A stretch of DNA of 64,000 bases from Streptomyces griseicoloratus (GTDB lineage Bacteria; Actinomycetota; Actinomycetes; Streptomycetales; Streptomycetaceae): NCBI RefSeq assembly GCF_014534645.1, contig NZ_JACVQF010000198.1, forward strand, positions 1 to 64,000, given 5' to 3'. The position numbers were made by a program, and so were the translations under genes. Positions 1 to 9,673 of the stretch are shown here, piece by piece. The notes beneath the pieces were generated by a model. That model made no database searches and was not told the DNA's origin. It saw only the letters and a program-made list of their open reading frames with translations. Positions within the stretch are counted from its first letter, which is position 1, and every line of letters begins with the position of its first letter.

Positions 1-700
1 GGCCGACGGTGTCGATGGTGACGGGTGCGGTGTAGTCCCGGTATGCGGCGCCGTTGAGGGCGTACTCGATGGTGTCCACGCCGGACTCGGTGTCCGAGGC
101 GGTCAGGGTGACGCTGGCGCTGGAGATGTAGTTTCCGGCGTCGTCCCTGGTCCCTGACACAGTTGCTGATGTGTCCGGGGCGGTGGTGTCGTCGCCGGGC
201 GCGGCCGTGACGACGAGCTCGCCCGCCATCATCTGGTGGCCGGGCATCGCGCAGAAGTAGCGGTAGACGCCAGGTGTGAGGGTGACTTCGGCCGTGTGCC
301 TGCCTCCCTGGGAGTCGAAGGGACTCGCCAGGATGTTGAGGCTGACATCGTCGTTGTAGTCGGGGTTCGAGGTGTCGAACGTCAGGGTGTGCGTCAACCC
401 CGTCGTGTTGCCGGCCGCCGTGCTGTTGTCGAACACGATGGTCGCCTTGCCCGCCACCGCCGTGGTGGGGGCCGACGTGTACTTCATGTAGTCGTCGCCG
501 GCCGTCCAGGTGAGTACCTGGTCCGCTGCGGACTCCTCGGCGCTGTTCACCGCCGCGTACGCGGCCGGAACGGCCAGTGCGAACGCCGTGAACACGACGG
601 CCATCATCGCCATCAGCACCGGATGCGCCCGGAATCGTTCACGTAGCGCGGATCTTGAAGAGGGCGGATCCGTCTGGGTATGGAGCAGTCTTCCGAACAC
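1..700 (-). CDS. secreted cupredoxin / OmpL47-type surface protein (5' part only)
   Basis: The gene runs off the left edge, so only the N-terminal ~233 residues are visible. A GTG at 700 follows an AAAGG about 8 nt upstream; an internal ATG at 613 is the alternative start. The N-terminus is basic and followed by a hydrophobic core ending in AYAAVNS, a typical signal peptide. Next comes a plastocyanin-like domain with the type-1 copper ligands visible as THTLTF (His) and YRYFCAMPGHQMMAGEL (Cys, His, Met). After a short linker, a second beta-rich domain begins (TLTASDTESGVDTIEYALNG), the pattern of OmpL47/chitobiase-type Ig-like repeats. It probably binds copper and passes electrons outside the cell. 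It is divergent from the laccase next door, which fits a shared copper role (inference). Confidence 0.75.
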   Translation of the reverse strand, partial: MFGRLLHTQTDPPSSRSALRERFRAHPVLMAMMAVVFTAFALAVPAAYAAVNSAEESAADQVLTWTAGDDYMKYTSAPTTAVAGKATIVFDNSTAAGNTTGLTHTLTFDTSNPDYNDDVSLNILASPFDSQGGRHTAEVTLTPGVYRYFCAMPGHQMMAGELVVTAAPGDDTTAPDTSATVSGTRDDAGNYISSASVTLTASDTESGVDTIEYALNGAAYRDYTAPVTIDTVG

Positions 701-1329
701 CGCTGCACCTTTCGGGAATTCGCTTGTGCGGCACCGCGCAGGACTCGCGGTCCCACCGGGTGGACGATCAGCCGCCGGGATGACGCGAGTCCTCCGCTCA
801 CCCGGCCGGCGCCCTGGACGGAACGGGGCGAGTGCCGCGCTTCGGTTGATCGCCCGCACACGACTACGGCGGGGCAGCCGTCACTCGAGCGCGGGCGGCA
901 TCCGCCCCTGTCACTGCGAGGCCGCTGGAACCGCGAACCCGAGGGCGGGGCTCACGCAACCTCATTCATGCGGCAACGAGGGGAAGTTAGCGGGCCTTTT
1001 GACGGCGCGCCAAGACCTATGACCGCAATCCAACCAACTTTGTTCTGAGTCTGGAAAAACTGGAGAGGCCCCCGCTACGGTGTCCACGTCCCGAGGCGAA
1101 CCCTGTTCGCCCCAGCCGATCCGATCCCGGCGGCCGTAGCCGGCACACCGAGCAAGCCGGGCCCGTCTCCACGGGAGTCCGGCCCGATGACCGCTCCGCC
1201 TTCCTCGCGGCGCCGACGCCCGTCGCACCACCGCGTACCGCTGTGACGGGACAGCTGCCGTCGGCGGCGGCTCACACCACGACCACGAATCGCCTTCGGG
1301 CACGCACGTGTTTCGAGGATTGGAGAACG
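701..1329. other. 629-bp divergent intergenic region
   Basis: This separates the cupredoxin gene (minus) from the laccase (plus). Short open frames on both strands lack a ribosome-binding site or recognisable protein content, so I call none. A lower-G+C patch lies at about 960-1060 and could hold promoter elements, but I see no well-spaced -35/-10 pair that I would assert. Confidence 0.5.
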
Positions 1330-2316
1330 ATGACCGACTCAGGCGCAGGCAAGAGACGCCTCTTCTCCCGGCGAGCGTTCGCCACCGGCGCGGCCGCGGC
1401 GGCGGTCGTGCCCACGGTGCTCGGCGCCGCCGCCCCGAAGGACGGGTCCGGTGAGGGAAACGGTCAAGGAAACGGCCAAGGAAAAGACAAGGGCACCGTC
1501 CGCGAGTTGACGCTGTACATGGAGAAACTGCCGAACGGGGAGATGGGCTACGGCCTGGAGCCCGGCAAGGCGACGATTCCCGGACCGCTCATCGAGCTGA
1601 CCGAGGGCGACACGATGCACATCGAGGTCGTCAACAACCTGGACGTCGCCGCGAGTCTGCACGTGCACGGAGTGGACTACGACGTCGCCAGCGACGGCAC
1701 GGCGCTGAACGACAGCGTTGTCGAGCCGGGCGGCCGACGGACCTACGTCTGGCGCACCCACGCCCCGGGACGGAACAAGGACGGGACGTGGGACGCCGGC
1801 AGCGCCGGCTACTGGCACTATCACGACCACAACGTGGGGACCCCACACGGCACGGGCGGCCTCAAGAAGGGCCTGTACGGCCCCGTGATCGTGCGCCGCA
1901 AGGGCGACGTGCTGCCCGACAAGCAGTTCACCGTCGTGTTCAACGACATGACGATCAACAACAAGGCCCACCACGACGCCCCCACCTTCACGGCCGTCCG
2001 CGGCGAACGAGTGGAGTTCATCGTCATCACCCACGGGGAGTTCTTCCACACCTTCCATGTGCACGGCCACCGCTGGGCGGACAACCGCACCGGCATCCTG
2101 GACGGTCCGCGCGACGTGAGCCGGGTCATCGACACCAAGACCGTCGGCCCCGCGGACTCCTTCGGGTTCCAGGTGATCGCGGGCGACCACGTCGGCGCGG
2201 GCAACTGGATGTACCACTGCCACGTGCAGAGCCACTCGGACATGGGCATGGCCGGGATCTTCGTCGTGACCGAGACCGACGGCACGGTCCCCGGCGGCAC
2301 GCCCCACCACCACTAG
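1330..2316 (+). CDS. two-domain small laccase (SLAC-type multicopper oxidase)
   Basis: 328 residues. The ATG at 1330 has GGAG five bases upstream; a longer in-frame start at 1243 lacks a Shine-Dalgarno. The N-terminus carries a twin-arginine signal (SRRAFATG), so it is exported folded. All four copper motifs are visible: HVH at residues 111-113, HYHDH at 163-167, HTFHVHGH from 240, and [10 protein letters not shown] from 296. Their spacing and the overall length match the two-domain laccases of Streptomyces (S. coelicolor SLAC, EpoA), which act as trimers and oxidise phenols using O2. A Gly/Asn/Gln/Lys-rich stretch follows the signal. The protein ends in HHH, as some SLACs do. It sits between two other secreted proteins, one a predicted copper carrier. 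Confidence 0.93.
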   Translation: MTDSGAGKRRLFSRRAFATGAAAAAVVPTVLGAAAPKDGSGEGNGQGNGQGKDKGTVRELTLYMEKLPNGEMGYGLEPGKATIPGPLIELTEGDTMHIEVVNNLDVAASLHVHGVDYDVASDGTALNDSVVEPGGRRTYVWRTHAPGRNKDGTWDAGSAGYWHYHDHNVGTPHGTGGLKKGLYGPVIVRRKGDVLPDKQFTVVFNDMTINNKAHHDAPTFTAVRGERVEFIVITHGEFFHTFHVHGHRWADNRTGILDGPRDVSRVIDTKTVGPADSFGFQVIAGDHVGAGNWMYHCHVQSHSDMGMAGIFVVTETDGTVPGGTPHHH

Positions 2317-2504
2317 AAAGCAGCGGCGCGGGGTCCTGATGCGGGCTCCACCCCCGAAGCCACCCCGAAGCCACCCCAGAGACCACCCAGAAGCCGCGCG
2401 TCAGGCCTGCCCGACGGCCCTCGCGCACCGGGCGGGGTCCCTGCGGCAGCCCTCGCTCCATCCCTGATCGCTCTTCCGTTGCCGGATCGAGTCAAGGAGC
2501 AAAC

Positions 2505-5500
2505 ATGGGTAAGACAGACCGGTTCGCCCTGTCCAGACGAAGAGGATCGCCACCGTCGCATCCTGTTCGCACCCACCCGTGGTCCTGGCGCCGTGCGGTC
2601 GTTCTGCTGTCCAGCGCCGCGCTGACCATGGGGCTGACCGCGCTGCCGGCCGTGCAGGCACAGGCGCAGCCGACCGCCGAACGCAGCAGCCAGGACCAGG
2701 GCGAAGCCGTCGGCTCCCAGGTGAACGTCCTGGTCTTCCACGGACCGGCCGCCAAGCAGGACGACCCCGTCAAGAAGGCCACGGCGGCGATCGAGAGCCT
2801 CGGCGAGAAGAACGGGTTCAACGTCGTCGAGTCCGAGGACGCGAGGGTGTTCAACACCGCCGACCTCGCCAAGTACCGAGGGGTGGTGTTCCTGTCGGCC
2901 GACGGCGTCACGCTCAACGCCGAGCAGGAAGCCGCGTTCCAGTCGTACATCAACAACGGCGGCGGCTTCGTCGGTGTCCACGACGCCGCCCGGGCCCAGG
3001 CCGACTCCTCCTGGTTCACCGGGCTGATCGGCACCCGTCCGGCCCTTGGCCTCCCCGATGCCGAGAAGGTCGTCGAGAGCGCGGCCAACGGGGAGAACCC
3101 GCCGAACGAGACCAAGGACAAGCTGTTCGACGGCAAGGACGACACCAAGTGGCTGACCTTCACGCCGACCGGCTGGGTCACCATGAAGCTGGACAAGCCC
3201 GTCGCGGTGGTCAACTACGCGCTGACCTCCGCCAACGACTCCTCGGGACGGGACCCCAAGGACTGGAAGCTGCAGGGCTCGCAGGACGGCGAGACCTGGA
3301 AGACCCTGGACACCCGGACCGGCGAGACCTTCCCGTCGCGGTTCCAGACCAGGCAGTTCCAGTTCGCCAACAGCACGGCCTACCAGCACTACCGGCTGGA
3401 GATCACCGCCAACAGCGGTGAGCCGCTGACCCAGCTGGCCGAGCTGCGGCTCTTCAGCGCCAACCCGACGCCTCCGCAGGACTCCAAGGTCCAGGAGGCC
3501 GTCGTCGACGTGACGGACCGCCAGCACCCGGCCAACAAGGGACTGCCACTCAACTGGACCCGCTCCGACCAGTGGATCAACTGGGAGCCCAACCCGATCG
3601 GCAAGGTCCACACCATCGCCCAGGTCGAGGAGTGGAAGTACAAGCCGGGAGCCGGCGCCAACGGCGCGTTCCACCCGATCTCGTGGTGCCGCGACTACGA
3701 CGGCGGCCGGTCCTTCTACACCGGCATGGGCCGCACCGAGGAGAGCTACACCACCGACACGAAGTTCCAGAGCCACCTCCTCGGCGCCATCCAGTGGACC
3801 ACCGGCATGGTCCGCGGCGACTGCCAGGCGACCATCGCGTCCAACTACAAGACCGAGCGGCTGACGGCCCAGAACCAGCCGGGGCAGCTCGACCAGATCG
3901 GTGAGCCGCACGGCCTGACCATGGCCCCTGACGGCAAGGCCTTCTACATCGGCAAGGCCGCCTGCCCGTCCGGCCCGATCAGCTCCTGGAACGACCCCAA
4001 GGTCGGCCTGGGCTGCGGCACCATCCACCAGTGGGACCCCAAGACCAAGAAGGTCAAGCTGCTCACCACACTCGACGTGATGGGCAACCGGGGCAGCGGT
4101 GACGAGCTGGTCAAGAACGAGGAAGGCCTGGTCGGCATCACCCTCGACCCGAAGTTCGAGAAGAACGGGTGGATCTACATCTACTGGATGCCGCACGAGT
4201 CGATCGACCGCGACAAGCGGATCGGCCAGCGGACGGTCTCCCGGCTCACCTACGACTTCGCGACCGAGTCCATCGACAAGGGCACCCGCAAGGACCTGCT
4301 GCACTGGGACACCCAGATCCACAGCTGCTGCCACGCCGGTGGCGGCATGGCCTTCGACAAGGACGGCAACCTCTACATCGGCTCCGGTGACAGCAACTCC
4401 TCCGGTGGCTCCAGCGGCTACTCCGGGAACAACTGGACCCAGGACTACAAGGGCACCTCCTTCCAGGACGCCCGCCGTACCGCCGGCAACACCAACGACC
4501 TCAACGGCAAGATCATCCGCATCCACCCCGAGCCCGACGGCACCTACACCATCCCCAAGGGCAACCTCTTCCCGCCGGGCACCGCCAAGACCCGCCCCGA
4601 GATCTACGTGATGGGTGTCCGCAACATCGCGCGGCTCTCCGTCGACCCGGTGCACAACTGGCTGAACGCCGGCTGGGTCGGGCCGGACGCGGGGGCCCCG
4701 GACCCCGAGCTGGGCCCGGCCAAGTACGAGACGGCCACGATCATCACCTCCGCGGGCAACCAGGGCTGGCCGTACTGCATGGGCAACCGGCAGCCGTACC
4801 GTGACCGCAGCAACACCGACGCCAGTAAGCTCACCGGCTGGTACGACTGCGACAACCTCAAGAACGAGTCACCGCGCAACACCGGCCTGGTGGACATCCC
4901 GCCGGCCCGCGACAACATGATCTGGTACTCGCCCCAGGGCGGCGGCCCGGTCTTCCCCGAGCGCCCCGACGGCAGCGGTCTGCCCTCCTACAAGTCGAGC
5001 GAGGCCACCTACACCCAGCCGTACCTCAGGGGCGGCGGCCAGGCCGTCATGTCCGGCCCGACCTACCACCGCTCCGAGGTGGACACCAAGAGCGGTGTCG
5101 CCTGGCCGGAGTACTGGAACGACAAGTGGTTCATCGGCGACCAGTCCAACGCCGGCAACCGCGTCGCGGTGACCGTCGACCCGGACAAGGTCAAGGACGC
5201 GGGAGCGCCGGCCTTCGCCGAGGACCTGCGCAGCATCATCCCGGCCGGCGGCGGCTCCACCCAGCTGCAGAGCTGGATGGACGCCAAGTTCGGTCCCGAC
5301 GGTGCGCTGTACATGCTCGACTACGCGGGCGGCTTCTTCAGCCTGCACTCCAACCAGAAGCTCATCCGCATCACCTACCAGGGTGGCCCGGCCACCCCGA
5401 AGCCGCAGGACGCCGGGGCGCGCGTGATCAAGCAGAGCGAGCCCAGGACGGTGGCGTTCTCCAGCGCCAGGACCGGCGGTGTGGCCTGGGAGTGGGACTT

Positions 5501-6542
5501 CGGTGACGGCAGCAAGCCGTCCAACGAGGCCAACCCCACGCACACCTACGCCGACTACGGCACGTACAAGGCGAAGCTGACGGTCACCTACGCCGACGGC
5601 GAGAAGGCCACCGCGACGTTCGACGCCGTGGCCGGCTGCCCCGCCCCCGACGCCCGGAAGACCGTCAAGCTGCTCGACACCGACACCGGCGTGGCCAACC
5701 ACCGCGCGGGCGGCGGCTGCACCGTCAACGACCTGATCGACGACGAGGCGTCCTGGCCGAACCACGGCGAGTTCGTCAGTCACGTCAGCGGCGTGGTCAA
5801 CGACCTACGCAAGGAGGGCGTCCTCGACAACCGCGAGTCGTCGGCGATCCAGAAGGCGGCGGCGAAGAGCGAGATCGGCAAGGTCGCCGGGTACAGGCCC
5901 CTCTTCGACGGGACCGCGGCGAGCCTGGCCGACTGGCGCCAGGCCGGGCCCGGGAAGTTCTCACTGCTGTCCGACGGCACCATGCGCAGCTCCGGCGGCA
6001 TGGGCATGCTGTGGTACGCCAAGCAGGAGCTCGGGGACTTCTCGGTCAGGCTCCAGTTCCGGGACGTGGCTCCGGGCAGCGGCAATGCCAACACCGGTGT
6101 CTTCATCCGGTTCCCGGACCCGCGTACGCCGCTGGCCGACCGCCCGGCCGGCAGTTGCGGGACGGTCGGCTCCGCCCGGACGGCACCGGAGTGGGTCGCG
6201 ATCTACTGCGGTCAGGAGATCCAGATCTACGACGGGGCCACGGGCGAGGCCCAGAAGACCGGCTCGGTGTACAACTTCAAGCCGGTGGGACTGGACAAGG
6301 CAGGGGTGACCCCGAAGGGCCAGTGGAACGACTACGAGATCCGTGCGGTCGGGCAGCACTACACGATCATCCGCAACGGCGTGGTGATCAACGAGTTCGA
6401 CAACACGCCCGGCAAGTCGTCGTCCCGGGCGGGTGACCCGCCCACGGACCTGCGCCAGTTCCTGAGCGGTTACATCGGGTTGCAGAACCACGGCAACAAC
6501 GACCTGATCGAGTACCGCAACATCCGGGTGCGGGACCTGTAG
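2505..6542 (+). CDS. secreted multidomain ThuA / sugar dehydrogenase / PKD / DUF1080 protein
   Basis: 1345 residues. The ATG at 2505 has AAGGAG upstream. Order of domains: an Arg-rich Sec-type signal (hydrophobic stretch about residues 28-50); a ThuA (glutamine-amidotransferase-like) domain beginning NVLVFHGP; an F5/8 type C discoidin-like segment (LFDGKDDTKW to LAELRLF, about residues 205-325); the rest of ThuA; a six-bladed glucose/sorbosone dehydrogenase (GSDH) propeller (GEPHGLTMAPDGKAFYIG, CCHAGGGMAFDKDGNLYIGSGD), about residues 465-960; a PKD domain (WEWDFGDGS, about 1000); and a C-terminal DUF1080/3-keto-disaccharide-hydrolase-like jelly roll. It is probably a periplasm/cell-wall sugar-modifying enzyme whose propeller would need PQQ or another cofactor. 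Its place beside the laccase suggests oxidative carbohydrate or lignocellulose chemistry (inference). Confidence 0.9.
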   Translation: MGKTDRFALSRRRGSPPSHPVRTHPWSWRRAVVLLSSAALTMGLTALPAVQAQAQPTAERSSQDQGEAVGSQVNVLVFHGPAAKQDDPVKKATAAIESLGEKNGFNVVESEDARVFNTADLAKYRGVVFLSADGVTLNAEQEAAFQSYINNGGGFVGVHDAARAQADSSWFTGLIGTRPALGLPDAEKVVESAANGENPPNETKDKLFDGKDDTKWLTFTPTGWVTMKLDKPVAVVNYALTSANDSSGRDPKDWKLQGSQDGETWKTLDTRTGETFPSRFQTRQFQFANSTAYQHYRLEITANSGEPLTQLAELRLFSANPTPPQDSKVQEAVVDVTDRQHPANKGLPLNWTRSDQWINWEPNPIGKVHTIAQVEEWKYKPGAGANGAFHPISWCRDYDGGRSFYTGMGRTEESYTTDTKFQSHLLGAIQWTTGMVRGDCQATIASNYKTERLTAQNQPGQLDQIGEPHGLTMAPDGKAFYIGKAACPSGPISSWNDPKVGLGCGTIHQWDPKTKKVKLLTTLDVMGNRGSGDELVKNEEGLVGITLDPKFEKNGWIYIYWMPHESIDRDKRIGQRTVSRLTYDFATESIDKGTRKDLLHWDTQIHSCCHAGGGMAFDKDGNLYIGSGDSNSSGGSSGYSGNNWTQDYKGTSFQDARRTAGNTNDLNGKIIRIHPEPDGTYTIPKGNLFPPGTAKTRPEIYVMGVRNIARLSVDPVHNWLNAGWVGPDAGAPDPELGPAKYETATIITSAGNQGWPYCMGNRQPYRDRSNTDASKLTGWYDCDNLKNESPRNTGLVDIPPARDNMIWYSPQGGGPVFPERPDGSGLPSYKSSEATYTQPYLRGGGQAVMSGPTYHRSEVDTKSGVAWPEYWNDKWFIGDQSNAGNRVAVTVDPDKVKDAGAPAFAEDLRSIIPAGGGSTQLQSWMDAKFGPDGALYMLDYAGGFFSLHSNQKLIRITYQGGPATPKPQDAGARVIKQSEPRTVAFSSARTGGVAWEWDFGDGSKPSNEANPTHTYADYGTYKAKLTVTYADGEKATATFDAVAGCPAPDARKTVKLLDTDTGVANHRAGGGCTVNDLIDDEASWPNHGEFVSHVSGVVNDLRKEGVLDNRESSAIQKAAAKSEIGKVAGYRPLFDGTAASLADWRQAGPGKFSLLSDGTMRSSGGMGMLWYAKQELGDFSVRLQFRDVAPGSGNANTGVFIRFPDPRTPLADRPAGSCGTVGSARTAPEWVAIYCGQEIQIYDGATGEAQKTGSVYNFKPVGLDKAGVTPKGQWNDYEIRAVGQHYTIIRNGVVINEFDNTPGKSSSRAGDPPTDLRQFLSGYIGLQNHGNNDLIEYRNIRVRDL

Positions 6543-6551
6543 GCGCACAGC

Positions 6552-6597
6552 GGCGGGTGCCGGGCCCGGGGCAGCAGCCCCGGGCCCGGCACCCGCC
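6552..6597 (+). terminator. strong hairpin after the ThuA/GSDH gene
   Basis: Perfect 21-bp inverted repeat (6552-6572 with 6577-6597) around the 4-nt loop AGCA, starting 10 bp after the stop codon. There is no U-tract, which is normal for Streptomyces terminators. Confidence 0.85.
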
Positions 6598-6750
6598 CGG
6601 GTCCGTGGACTCCGGGTCCACACCCCTGGCGGCCGGCATCACCAGCCGCGAAATTGCGTGGCCCCGCTCTCAGACCTCTCCCTACACTCACCGAGCAGGC
6701 GCCGCCCGCCGTCGGGCGGCGCATCCATGACCAGTGAGGGGAGCCCGGCC

Positions 6751-6876
6751 GTGCGTGATCGCGCCGCTGCTGTCGCTCTCCGTTCCCGGTCCCGTCGGTC
6801 CGTGGTGATCCTGGTGTCCTGGTCCGTCCGGTGCCCGCTGCGCGGCCGGTACCGGATGCCCGTGACGCACGTCTGA
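6751..6876 (+). CDS. possible 41-residue leader peptide upstream of the EF-G paralogue
   Basis: The GTG at 6751 is preceded by GAGGGGAG seven bases upstream, a strong ribosome-binding site for so short a frame. The product is Arg- and Ser-rich in its first half (RSRSRRS) and ends RYRMPVTHV. It has no recognisable domain. It stops 104 bp before the EF-G start, and two hairpins lie between. I read it as a regulatory leader rather than a functional protein. Its role is inference; the reading frame and Shine-Dalgarno are seen. Confidence 0.45.
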   Translation: MRDRAAAVALRSRSRRSVVILVSWSVRCPLRGRYRMPVTHV

Positions 6877-6893
6877 TCCTCGTCGCCGCCTGC

Positions 6894-6970
6894 CACGCCC
6901 CACGCGTCAGGGGCGTGCGGCGTCGTGCGCCGGGCGAATCGCGCCGCCCTTTTCCGGACCATCCGAAAGG
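6894..6970 (+). promoter_or_regulatory. paired hairpins in the EF-G paralogue leader
   Basis: Hairpin 1: CACGCCCC (6894-6901) pairs with GGGGCGTG (6910-6917) around an 8-nt loop, immediately after the leader ORF. Hairpin 2: CCTTT (6948-6952) and CGG (6955-6957) pair with CCG (6963-6965) and AAAGG (6966-6970) with a TC bulge. The AAAGG is the likely Shine-Dalgarno of the EF-G start at 6981, so hairpin 2 would mask it. This is the layout of translational attenuators. Function is inferred. Confidence 0.5.
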
Positions 6971-6980
6971 CCACGGGGCC

Positions 6981-9038
6981 ATGCGCAACAACCCTCTCGC
7001 CACCGTCCGCAACCTCGGCATCCTCGCCCACGTCGACGCCGGCAAGACCACCGTCACCGAGCGGATCCTGTACGCCACCGGCACCACGCACAAGCGTGGT
7101 GAGGTGCACGACGGCACCACCGTCACCGACTTCGACCCGCAGGAACGCGACCGGGGCATCACGATCTTCGCCGCCGCCGTCAGCTGCGACTGGGACGGGC
7201 ACCGCATCAACCTCATCGACACCCCGGGGCACGTCGACTTCGCCGACGAGGTCGAGCGCTCCCTGCGGGTGCTCGACGGCGCGGTCGCCGTGTTCGACGC
7301 GGTCGCCGGGGTGGAACCGCAGAGCGAGTCGGTGTGGCGGCAGGCCGACCGGCACGGCGTACCGCGCATCGCCTTCGTCAACAAGATGGACCGGGCCGGC
7401 GCCGACCTCGATGCGGCCGTCGCCTCGATCCGGGACCGGCTGCACCCCGCACCCCTCGTCGTGCAGCTGCCGATCGGCGCGGAGGGCGGCTTCACCGGCG
7501 TCGTCGACCTGGTCCGCATGCGGGCCCTGACCTGGACCGACGACGGTGACGCCGTCGACGGGGCACCGGTGCCGGACGACCTGCGGGAGGAGGCGCGCCG
7601 CCGGCGCAGGCTGCTGGAGGAGGCCGTCGCGGAACTCCATCCGGGCGCGCTGGAGGAGTTCTGCGACAGCGGGGCGCTGCGCACCGGCACGCTCGCCGCC
7701 GCCCTGCGCGATCTCACGCGCGGCGGAGACGGCGTAGTCGTCCTGTGCGGCTCCGCCTACCGCAACCGCGGGGTCGAACCCCTGCTGGACGCGGTCACCG
7801 CCTACCTGCCGTCGCCGCTCGACGTGCCGCCCGTACGCGGAACGGGCGACGACGGCACCGCACAGCAGCGGCCCGCCGACCCGGCGGCACCGTTCACCGC
7901 GCTCGCGTTCAAGGTGAACGCCACCGCCACCGGACGCCTCACCTACCTGCGCGTCTACTCCGGAACCATCGGCAAGGGAGACACCGTGTGGGACGCGACC
8001 GCGGGCCGCGGCGAGCGCATCGGGCGCATCCTGCGCGTCCAGGCCGACCGGCACGCCCAGCTGGACCGGGCGGTCGCCGGCGACATCGTCGCCGTCGTCG
8101 GACTGAAGTCCGCCCGCGCCGGCTCGACCCTGTGCGCGCCGGACGCCCCGCTGCTCCTGGAACCCCCGGGCGTGGCCGAGCCGGTGGTCTCCGTGGCGGT
8201 CGAGGCGGTCAGGGGCACCGACACCGGGCGCCTGGCGTCGGCGCTCGCGCGGCTGGCCGAGGAGGACCCCTCGCTGACCGTGCGCACCGACCCGGAGACC
8301 GGTCAGACCGTGCTGTCCGGCATGGGTGAGCTGCACCTGGAGGTCGCGGTGGAGAAGATCCGCCGGGACCACGGGCTGGGCATCAACGTCGGCCGTCCGA
8401 GGGTGAGCCACCGGGAGACGGTCGGGCGCGGGGTGTCCGGGTTCGTCTTCCGGCACGTCAAACAGGACGGCGGGGCGGGCCAGTTCGCCCACGTGGTCCT
8501 CGACGTCGAGCCGCTGGACGCGGAGTCGGGCACGGGCCCGGGCTTCGAGTTCCGTTCGTCCGTCGTCGGAGGGAGTGTGCCGCAGGAGTACGTCCGCGCG
8601 GTCGAGGCCGGCTGCCGGGACGCCCTGGCCGAGGGGCCGCTGGCCGGGCATCCGGTGACCGGCCTGCGGGTGACGCTCACCGACGGCCGGACCCACGTGA
8701 AGGACTCCTCCGACACCGCGTTCCGCACCGCCGGCCGGCTCGGTCTCCGGGAGGCGCTGCGGGCCTGTGCGATGGTCCTGCTGGAGCCGGTCGCCGAGGT
8801 CACGGTCACCGTTCCCGAGGACGCGGTGGGCGGGGTGCTCGGCGACCTCTCGGCCCGCCGCGGCCGGGTGACCGGCTCGGCCACCCGGGCGGGCGCCACG
8901 GCGGTCACCGCGACCGTGCCCCTGGCCGAGCTGTTCGGCTACGCGACCCGCCTGCGCAGCCGCACCCAGGGCCGCGGCACGTTCACGGCCCGGCCCACCG
9001 GGTATGCGCCGGCGTCGGTCACGGCCCCGCTCCGCTAG
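6981..9038 (+). CDS. EF-G family translational GTPase (paralogue)
   Basis: 685 residues from the ATG at 6981; a longer frame from 6831 runs through the leader and has no ribosome-binding site. The G domain has G1 AHVDAGKT at residues 16-23, switch I ending in DRGIT, G3 DTPGH and G4 NKMD. Domains II-V follow with EF-G-like sequence ([14 protein letters not shown], and the C-terminal domain V running to the end). Near switch I, where canonical EF-G has MEQEQERG, this protein has FDPQERDRG, and it stands alone rather than in the rpsL-rpsG-fusA-tuf operon. It is therefore a divergent second EF-G, possibly acting in ribosome recycling, in stress, or as a ribosome-protection factor. The upstream leader suggests its synthesis responds to ribosome stalling (inference). 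Confidence 0.88.
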   Translation: MRNNPLATVRNLGILAHVDAGKTTVTERILYATGTTHKRGEVHDGTTVTDFDPQERDRGITIFAAAVSCDWDGHRINLIDTPGHVDFADEVERSLRVLDGAVAVFDAVAGVEPQSESVWRQADRHGVPRIAFVNKMDRAGADLDAAVASIRDRLHPAPLVVQLPIGAEGGFTGVVDLVRMRALTWTDDGDAVDGAPVPDDLREEARRRRRLLEEAVAELHPGALEEFCDSGALRTGTLAAALRDLTRGGDGVVVLCGSAYRNRGVEPLLDAVTAYLPSPLDVPPVRGTGDDGTAQQRPADPAAPFTALAFKVNATATGRLTYLRVYSGTIGKGDTVWDATAGRGERIGRILRVQADRHAQLDRAVAGDIVAVVGLKSARAGSTLCAPDAPLLLEPPGVAEPVVSVAVEAVRGTDTGRLASALARLAEEDPSLTVRTDPETGQTVLSGMGELHLEVAVEKIRRDHGLGINVGRPRVSHRETVGRGVSGFVFRHVKQDGGAGQFAHVVLDVEPLDAESGTGPGFEFRSSVVGGSVPQEYVRAVEAGCRDALAEGPLAGHPVTGLRVTLTDGRTHVKDSSDTAFRTAGRLGLREALRACAMVLLEPVAEVTVTVPEDAVGGVLGDLSARRGRVTGSATRAGATAVTATVPLAELFGYATRLRSRTQGRGTFTARPTGYAPASVTAPLR

Positions 9039-9043
9039 CCGGC

Positions 9044-9083
9044 GGGCGGCCCTTCCCGCACGCGCACACGGGAAGGGCCGCCC
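9044..9083 (+). terminator. terminator after the EF-G paralogue
   Basis: 15-bp perfect inverted repeat, GGGCGGCCCTTCCCG at 9044-9058 with its complement at 9069-9083, beginning 5 bp after the stop. Confidence 0.85.
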
Positions 9084-9211
9084 CGGCCCCGCCGGATGCC
9101 GCCGACCGCATCCCGAAAATATGTACGCGTATGTGTCGCGAGCCTGGCACCATGGGGCGCTGCACCGTGTGCGTTGTCCGTGGGCCGTGTGTCCGGACCG
9201 AGAGGGAAGCC

Positions 9212-9601
9212 GTGGCGGACTGGATCTACATCCTCAATCCGAACAAGGACACGCTGGACGGTGATCCGCCCGACAAGGACACGATCCGCCGACTGGCCGA
9301 GGAGGAGCCGGAACTGGAGCTCTGGCTCAGCCGCCGGAACCGCATGCAGCCGGGCGACCGCCTCTGGTTCCTCTTCACCCACCCGGAGCCGGCGGTGGCG
9401 GCCGTGGCCCACGTCGACGAGGAACCCTGGCACGAACCCGACGTCTCCTATCTCGTCGCCGTGACCCTGCTGACCGAGGCCACGAAGGCGCTGTACGGCG
9501 ACCCGGTGGCCCCGGACCAGCTGGGCCTCGGACAGGTGAGGACGGTGCAGAAGGTGAAACCGGAGGCCCTGCCCGTGCTGCTGGACAGAGCGGGCCTCTG
9601 A
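9212..9601 (+). CDS. small PUA/EVE-like domain protein
   Basis: 129 residues from the GTG at 9212, which has AGAGGGA just upstream; a longer frame from 9131 has no ribosome-binding site. The protein starts WIYILNPNKDT, then NRMQPGDRLWFLFTHPEPAVAAVAHV, then a C-terminal basic helix. The PGD-aromatic-strand-strand pattern resembles the EVE/PUA fold, whose members recognise modified bases. I see no catalytic motif. It lies convergent to the DUF5682 operon and next to a defence-rich region, which fits a modified-nucleic-acid reader, but the fold assignment is by eye only. Confidence 0.7.
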   Translation: MADWIYILNPNKDTLDGDPPDKDTIRRLAEEEPELELWLSRRNRMQPGDRLWFLFTHPEPAVAAVAHVDEEPWHEPDVSYLVAVTLLTEATKALYGDPVAPDQLGLGQVRTVQKVKPEALPVLLDRAGL

Positions 9602-9628
9602 CAACCGCCGCCGCATGCGGGCGCTGAA

Positions 9629-9667
9629 CGTGCGGCCGGGTCCGATGGCACCGGACCCGGCCGCACG
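9629..9667. terminator. bidirectional terminator between convergent genes
   Basis: Perfect 16-bp inverted repeat (9629-9644 with 9652-9667) around a 7-nt loop, placed exactly between the EVE-like gene (plus) and the DUF5682 gene (minus). It should stop transcription from both sides. Confidence 0.88.
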
Positions 9668-9673
9668 CCGCCG

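Noticed and set aside
2340-2400. Short GAAGCCACCCC repeats after the laccase gene
   Set aside because: Two or three imperfect copies in G+C-rich intergenic DNA. There is no hairpin and no clear function.
2313-4655. A 780-codon minus-strand open frame over the ThuA/GSDH gene
   Set aside because: Antisense shadow of a well-supported secreted protein.
6654-6688. TTGCGT ... TACACT as the promoter of the EF-G leader
   Set aside because: The spacing is 23 bp, too long for a sigma-70-type promoter, and no better pair was found.
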